The notes under the pieces: generated by a model
What the model saw: only the letters and a program-made list of their open reading frames with translations
Told to the model about the DNA's origin: nothing
Database searches by the model: none
Assembly: GCF_018320785.1 (NCBI RefSeq)
Contig: NC_054867.1
Coordinates: 21,889,855-21,953,854 of the forward strand
Direction of reading: 5' to 3'
From: Cheilinus undulatus
Lineage: Eukaryota > Chordata > Actinopteri > Labriformes > Labridae
Length of the DNA: 64,000 nucleotides
Translations under genes and position numbers: made by a program
Shown: positions 56,867 to 64,000 of the stretch, piece by piece
Layout of the letters: every line of letters begins with the position of its first letter
Numbering within the stretch: the first letter of the stretch is position 1

Positions 56867-58970
56867 AGCATGTGTGTCTAAATGTGTGTGCGCACAAGTC
56901 TACACATTTATTTACATGACGGCGTGCACGTGTGGGTGTGTGTGAAATCACACGTCTGGCATGTTTGAGTGGGTGTAGTGATGACGGAGGCTGAGGTGAG
57001 GATCTTATCATTAAGGGGATAAATGTTTGTGACTTTTCACTCCCTGTCTGTGCAGCATCTCAGGCTCGGCATTTCACACTTTTGCTGAAGACATTTTTAA
57101 CAGAGCCCAAAGAGATTTTAATTTCAAGTTTTATTCCTGTGTGCAACAAAGAAAGTAAGTCAATTTGACCTTGTATGTGTGTAACTAGCATACACAGGCC
57201 AAAGTAAGAGCTTATTTGTAAATGCTTTGATTCCGCCATCGCAGGGCGAAACCATGTGGAGGTTGTGTGCATGGACCACAGAGGGTCGACTAGAGCAGTT
57301 ATAAACCCTTCGAGTGTTAAATATCTGATTCTTGGCCTATGGGTGTTGGAATAATCTGTGTAAAAGATGTATTTTTCTAGCTTTGGAAACTGTTGAGGTG
57401 CCATTTAAATCCCTTGAAATACTCCAGATGTACATGGACTAACACTGAAATCTTCATTTCTTTAAAGTAGCGGTTTACACTCTTTGCACACTCCAACCAC
57501 AGATCTCTTGATGAGATTGTCTTAAGGTGCATTTTACAGGTGTCAAGATTATTTTTCTACTGTTTTACAAGAAAAGGAATCAGTTTCAGCCTATATGACA
57601 TTCACATTTGTGCTCTTGTAAATTCATCATTTTACACTGGAATTGAAATCAAATATTAGTAAACTTTTTTTTTTCCTGTAGCAATTTGGGATTTTTCTTT
57701 CCAAAAATACAAAACATAATGTTGCAATTTGTGATGACAAAAAGTTGTATATTGATAATTAGTTAAATAGAATGGTTACTGATTTAAAAATATATAAAGT
57801 GCAATCAAGCCATGCCAAATCAGAGTTGAATTTCTCAACTTGAATTTAAAAGTAAAAGTGAAAAAGATGTCAGAATAAACAATATTTCAGTTCAGTATTT
57901 GTTCATATTTACCATTGCCACTGTTGTGAATTGATCACTGTATTAAAACTATGAATATGGCTGGTTCAGGGTTTAAATCGTGGTTGTGCATATGAATTTT
58001 AAGCATGCTTTCTTTTACGTGGTCTTTTATCAGCACTTGCTGCCGGTCGCTGTTACAATCAGAGTTTAGAATTTATATAGCTGGAGAATGCTCGACTTTG
58101 TGACAGAACTGTGTTTTGTCGCTGTTTTTAACTAAAATAAATCTATATTTTTGAGCTGTTTGGGCTCACACTGATATGCAGAGAGCTGGCTCTATCGGCA
58201 CTTAGGCCAACAATAGTTGATGCTGTCGTTACACAAAAACACATACCAGCTTTGATTCCAGTGTCATGCTTTTAAGGAAACGCGGCCCATTTTATTGATA
58301 GCTGGTCAGAAATCAGAGTAAGATGTAGAGCCAGGGCCTAGCTTTTAAAGTCTATGTTAACACTCCTATGGCATCTTATACTTGCAGCCTTAGTTCAACA
58401 TGAGAAAATTTGATTATTCAAGACAATATTTCTGTCTTTGGCTTGATCACGAAGTGTGCAACAAGTTGATACACATTCTTTCTTGGAGATGTTTGCTCTT
58501 GTGCCAAATGTGTCAATGCAATAATGTCTTATACACTGTGGAGTTGTAAACCTTTCCTGTGAGTTGACTCTATGTGGTGAGTTCTGGGAGAGGCTTCATC
58601 TGCTGAAGTTTGACTCAAAGGTTTACACTGTAAAGATACAAATCACCTATACTGAATCATTCAGCAGACAGTATAGTGTTCACTTGTAGCTCATTTCACA
58701 TTTACAGGAAGTAGCAGGGAGAAATTAACTGAATTTCTGTGTTAATTTGCCCGTGTATATTTACCTACTTTCATTCTATCGCCTTATAAATTTCACTTTT
58801 GTCAAAAAAAATAAATGAGACTTTTCTGTTCATGAGATTAAATCAAGTTTGCTCTGCACGTGGAGATACTTATGATATTTTACAGTCTGAATTCTCTCAT
58901 GGCTCCTTGTGTGGGTGGGGTATAAAAATATATTGGTCCTGATTTCTGACTGATATCCACAGCAAATAAA
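56867..58970 (+). other. pxn 3' untranslated region (probable)
   Basis: Non-coding sequence after the stop. Candidate AATAAA signals lie at 58136-58141, 58810-58815 and 58965-58970, so the 3' UTR would be about 1.3 to 2.1 kb. Segments near 57540-57780 and 58400-58460 recur in diverged form at 60420-61130. Confidence 0.6.
58136..58141 (+). terminator. Candidate pxn polyadenylation signal (proximal)
   Basis: AATAAA followed by T- and GT-rich sequence (58142-58170), about 1.27 kb after the stop codon. More distal signals exist at 58810 and 58965. Confidence 0.45.
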
Positions 58971-59472
58971 CAACTTTATTTCTTGCATTGTTTGGTCAAA
59001 TAAGTGATTTTTTCCCCCTCTTTTTAAAGGTACATTTACTCTTTTTTCACTGTTTGTGCAAGGTGGATATAAATATTTATGAAGTGTCAACATAGAGCCT
59101 TTATTTTTGTCTGAAATAATACCCAATTATGAAGATCATAACCTTAGACATGAATTTTATTCCTGTGGAGTCTTTATGGGTGGCACAAACAAAAGATTAT
59201 TTAATTATTTAAGCCCTTTTGTTACTTAGAACCCCCCCCCCAGCAATACATTTAAATTTTTTAATCCCCCATAAATTTAACAGATATTGTTTGAAGGTCA
59301 CTGCTGTTCTTAATGATGTAGTTCGCTTAATATCCACTAGGTGTCACTAGGCTCGTGTAGAAAAAAGAAGTGCTAGTTTCTCTGATGGGGAAAAACCAAA
59401 CGGATTCGGAGGGGGTGGGGGGTAAGTAGTTTTGTTTAAGAAATAGTTAAACTTAAGAAACTGCTGAATAAC

Positions 59473-59505
<33 letters not shown>

Positions 59506-60420
59506 ACGACCCAACTCCTTGTAAATAACCCAGAAAGTGACACAATATATGCCTACAAATACGTACATGTATTACTATCAGGACATTGCACTCTGGTACC
59601 TTTATTTTGAAGAATACAGCGGACACAGGATTGCTGGCGCACACTAGCCAATCAGAGGCAAAAGGCTACTGGAGGCCCACTGTCCTTAATGAGTGGTTTA
59701 TTTGTTTCCTTTAATGAAAAGAAAGTCAAATAAATGGGTGGGAATCTGGTTTCTAGTTTTCCCTCCATAATTAATAAAACAGGAAAATGTAATTTATTAA
59801 TTCTTATTCGGTAAAAAGAAAAAAAAAGGGAACAACCTACTTTTGTTTCTTTAGTCATTTCTATCAAAGAAATAAACCAGATGGTTCAAACGTACCTTGG
59901 TCATCATCCTACCATGGGATCACTTTCTGTTTCCCCTCACTGACTTAAAAGATAAACAATTCAATGCTTCATTCATTGTCAAATAAGACAGATGCACATT
60001 CTTCAGTATTATCCTCCATAACTCAGTCTGCCGATTTACAAAATCATTCCTTTAATTGGTATTATCTTCAATATTCCACTTACAAGAACTAGTCAAGTTA
60101 TTAGAAACTCGTGTGAGGTCAATACAAGTTAGTCTCTATGAAAGCATATCAATTCTGTACGATTACCAATAATTATTCAATTGCCCAACATCCATCAATT
60201 TGGAAAGAGGAACAATGCAGCAGGATGCCATCACCACCCAAAATGCATTGCATAAAAAAAGAGCAGCCTTCATGTGAATGCTTTTGAAATGTTCTCAAAA
60301 TGTTGAAACCTAGTGTGACTTTATACAACAAACATCTAGAGGGTACTAATGTAAATTTAATAAAGTCATCATGTCTTAACATGCAAGGTTCCTTTATGGG
60401 TTCATGGGTCTGGCTTCTAA
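58971..60420. other. Intergenic, low-complexity tracts
   Basis: No gene recognised. A poly-C run occurs at 59230-59241, a poly-A tract with A/G tail at about 59469-59506, and many A-rich runs. Frames here translate to homopolymer-rich or nondescript peptides. Confidence 0.5.
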
Positions 60421-61130
60421 AAGGTTGAGGTTGATTTTACAGGGGTCAACAGGATTGTCAGCAGTTTTACAGTAAAAAATCAGTGTGAGCCTATATGAAA
60501 TTCACATCTGCACTCTGCATTTGACAACTAACAGCAGTAACATCTTTTTCTGGCAGCGTTTTTTCTAAGAAGTTTTCTTTCAGCAGAAAACTTGATTAGT
60601 CACAATAAATTGGCAAAATATAACAATGTTGCAATTTGTGATGGCAAAAAATGAGATATTAATAATTGTTTAATATTTATTTCTTGCATTGTGGTATGGT
60701 TAAATTAGTTAAGCTGAAAAATGCTCCTTATCAATCCCCATCCCCTTGTTTCTTGACTCTAAGTAGGCCTGACCCCCTGACAATGAATGACTGATGACCA
60801 AATCAGGCTTGGGTTAAAATTAATTGTGTGGCAGTTTACTGTGTGTGTTTGACTGAACCAAATGCAGTCAAATTATATGGAAAATCACAACCTCTGCCGT
60901 GAATTTGATCTCTATGGAGTCTTTATTTGTCACACAAAAAAGACCAGCCTGCTAAAAGACAATAATGTTACATCACCCATAACACAATCACATAACACCT
61001 CAACCTCAAGTCTGTCCTCTGTTTGAGCTCAAAGTCTGTCATTGAGCTCAGTGAGAGGCATGTATTTACTTCAGTGTAAGGAAAAGTGATTGTTCAAGAC
61101 ATTACTTTGTCTAGATCATATAGTGATACT
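60420..61130. repeat. Diverged partial copy of the pxn downstream region
   Basis: The phrases 'gttgcaatttgtgatgrcaaaaa' (57721 and 60629), 'agcctatatga[ca]attcacat' (57588 and 60487), 'ctctatggagtctttat' versus 'cctgtggagtctttat' (60910 and 59163) and 'tgatt[ga]ttcaagaca[ta]' (58411 and 61088) appear in both places. The order of blocks differs, so it is either a rearranged local duplication or two copies of an unknown repeat. Confidence 0.6.
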
Positions 61131-61194
61131 GAACAGTGGTTGTAACTTCTATCAGACATAAGAACTGGCATAGTTTTTTACACAGGGAACACAC

Positions 61195-61740
61195 TGATGT
61201 CATATGAGCAACTTAAGGACACCTATAAACTCTCTAATGAACCTTTTTTTTGCATATCTCCAAGAAACTTTCTTAAGAGTACTCTTGGGGATCAAATGTC
61301 CTTGCCAGGCCTTTTTTCTGTTGAACAACTGCTCCATGACAATCAGTGCACCTAAAATTAATTACCAAAGTTTATTCAATGTTGATGCAGAATTCCCATA
61401 CATCATATATTGATAAATCCAAAGAGAGATGGGAATCAGATCTAAACATAAAAATAGATGAGTTGTTGTGGCAAGACCTATGCAAAGATAGTGTTTGAGC
61501 AACCATTAATTCAAGGTTCAGAACAACTCACTACTATTACCTTCACTAGCTCTACTACACTCCTCAGAAGCTGCATAAATACAACAACTTCGTATCTGAA
61601 AAGTGTTTTAGATGTGGCATCACAGAAGGTACTTCTCTACACTCTACATGGCTGTGTATTAAACTTAAAAACTTTTGGAAGGATTTGTGCGATACCATGT
61701 CTTCTATCATAGGGGTTCCTTTTCCACTTGATCCTGAGAT
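61195..61740 (+). mobile_element. L1-type LINE ORF2 C-terminal fragment, cut by a Tc1 insertion
   Basis: Translation in pieces gives SYEQLKDTYKLSNE, SPYIIYDKSKERWESDLNI and, after frameshifts, SEKCFRCGITEGTLLHSTWL with CIKLKTFWKDLCDTMSSIIG and VPFPLDPEI. The CFRCGxxxGTxxHxxWxC knuckle and following KxFWxxL are typical of the end of ORF2 in fish L1/Tx1-type elements. It stops exactly where the Tc1 copy begins at 61742. Frameshifts make it inactive. Confidence 0.8.
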
Positions 61741-61741
61741 A

Positions 61742-62960
<1,219 letters not shown>

Positions 62961-64000
62961 TTTGTCAATCATTTAAATTTGTGTTTTGGAGAGATTTTGT
63001 AGCTCTTTGTTTTTTAGCTGATAATTTTCTTTAATATTTTTAAGGGGGTCGGTCTCTGGGCAGAGGCTGTAGCTCAGAAAGGCCAGGTGAAGGTATGATT
63101 CAGGATCAGCTTGTGCTAGGTGAACCTGGAACTTAATGGCTCTTTTGATCATGTGTAGATAAAGAGGAAATTCCCCCAGTTCTGCTCTACATGCCAAGTT
63201 TGGACAGTTTCTGTGGACCTTTAGGGTCTCTTTACAGAACTGGAGATGAAATTTTTCTGTTGGTTAAGTCCCAGGATGTTTGCCACTGTTTTAGGACAGG
63301 GCCCCACACTTCACTTCCATACATAAGAATAGGACTAATAACATTACTGAATCATTTTAGCCAAATTTTAATTGGGGGATTAAGTTTATTTAGAGATGTT
63401 TTAATGCCGTAGTAGGCTCTTCGTGCCTTATCAGTGAGAGAGCTTATAGCTTTGTCAAATCTCCCTGATGCACTGATGACTATGCCCAAGTAATTATACT
63501 CCATTGTATGCTGAAGTGTGCTTCCTCTGATTGTAAAATTATGCTTTGATTTTTGGGATCTTGCCTTTTTCTGAAATTTCATGATTTTTGTTTTTGCAAA
63601 TTAATGTCAAGGGCCCAGTCTTGACAGAACCTCTCCAACAGTGAGAGATTCTGCTGTAGTCCATGTTCTGTTGGAGACAGCAGAACCAGGTCATCTGCAT
63701 AAATGGGAAATTTGATTTCTTTGCCTTGAAGGTTTAATCCGGGGCTACATGACTGTTCTAAAGCAGTGGCAAGATTGTTAATATAGATGTTGAAAAGGGT
63801 AGGGGATAAGTTACATCCCTGATGTACTCCTCTTTCTTGTTTAAAGAATTCTGTTGTTTTATTTCCCAGTTTTACACAGCATTTGTTGTTGGAGTATTTA
63901 GATTTGATTAGGTCATATACTTTGCCTCCAGTCCCACACTGAATAAGTTGATAGAACAGACCATTGTGCCAAATTGTGTCAAATGCCTTTTTGAGATCTA
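62961..64000 (-). mobile_element. L2-like LINE reverse transcriptase and C-terminal region, continues past the right edge
   Basis: Reading on the minus strand from 64000, one frame encodes DLKKAFDTIWHNGLFYQLI, GVHQGCNLSPTLFNIYINNL and FPIYADDLVLLSPTEHGLQQ, with the catalytic YADD. After a one-base loss near 63597 it continues as MKFQKKARSQKSKH, HTMEYNYLGIVISASGRFDK and LTDKARRAYYGIKTSLNKLN, ending near 62973 with PESYLHLAF. These motifs fit non-LTR elements of the L2 or a close clade. Stops and frameshifts make this copy defective. Confidence 0.85.
63352..63582 (-). pseudogene. LINE reverse transcriptase thumb/C-terminal segment
   Basis: It contains the conserved EYNYLGIVISASGRF block that follows the YADD domain in L2-type reverse transcriptases, then ARRAYYGIK. 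It is separated from the upstream RT frame by a single-base deletion in an A-rich run. Confidence 0.85.

Noticed and set aside
59347..59644. Minus-strand frames with phenylalanine runs
   Set aside because: They translate a poly-A tract on the opposite strand.

Overview
The window is vertebrate nuclear DNA, almost certainly from a ray-finned (teleost) fish. It holds two spliced genes with GT-AG introns and conserved vertebrate proteins, set in AT-rich DNA with many Tc1/mariner copies, hAT-type and TTAA-type MITEs, and L1-, L2- and Rex-like LINE fragments. No prokaryotic, viral, tRNA, rRNA or CRISPR feature was seen. Exons were assembled by hand from reading-frame continuity, splice sites and family knowledge; no alignment was run.

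Layout: (1) 1-5183 is intergenic with one hAT MITE. (2) 5292-7407 (+) is a complete seven-exon myosin regulatory light chain gene of the MYL2 (ventricular/slow muscle) type. (3) 7.7-16.8 kb is intergenic: a decayed Tc1 copy, a telomere-motif tandem repeat, a 31-bp minisatellite, and a Tc1 copy split by a 609-bp MITE. (4) 17102-56866 (+) is paxillin (pxn), with 14 coding exons. A CpG-rich first exon encodes only five residues. Intron 1 is about 24.5 kb and full of transposons. Exons 2-6 encode the LD motifs and phosphotyrosine sites. Exons 7-9 form a long optional cassette. Exon 10 encodes LD5 and exons 10-14 the four LIM domains. (5) 56.9-64 kb contains the pxn 3' region, a diverged duplication, an L1 ORF2 fragment interrupted by a Tc1 copy, and an antisense L2-like LINE at the right edge.

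MYL2 is a sarcomere protein and paxillin a focal-adhesion scaffold. They are neighbours rather than a functional unit. Both human orthologues lie on 12q24, so the pairing probably reflects ancestral linkage.

The most interesting item is the pxn cassette. Exons 7-9 (469, 90 and 110 codons, all phase 0) would enlarge paxillin from about 529 to about 1198 residues. They add a Ser-Pro repeat tract, a sixth LD-like motif, a basic/charged module and a polyproline tract. Exon 9 appears to use a GC rather than a GT donor. I found no convincing evidence for a wholly new biological system; the rest is mainly a record of transposon nesting.
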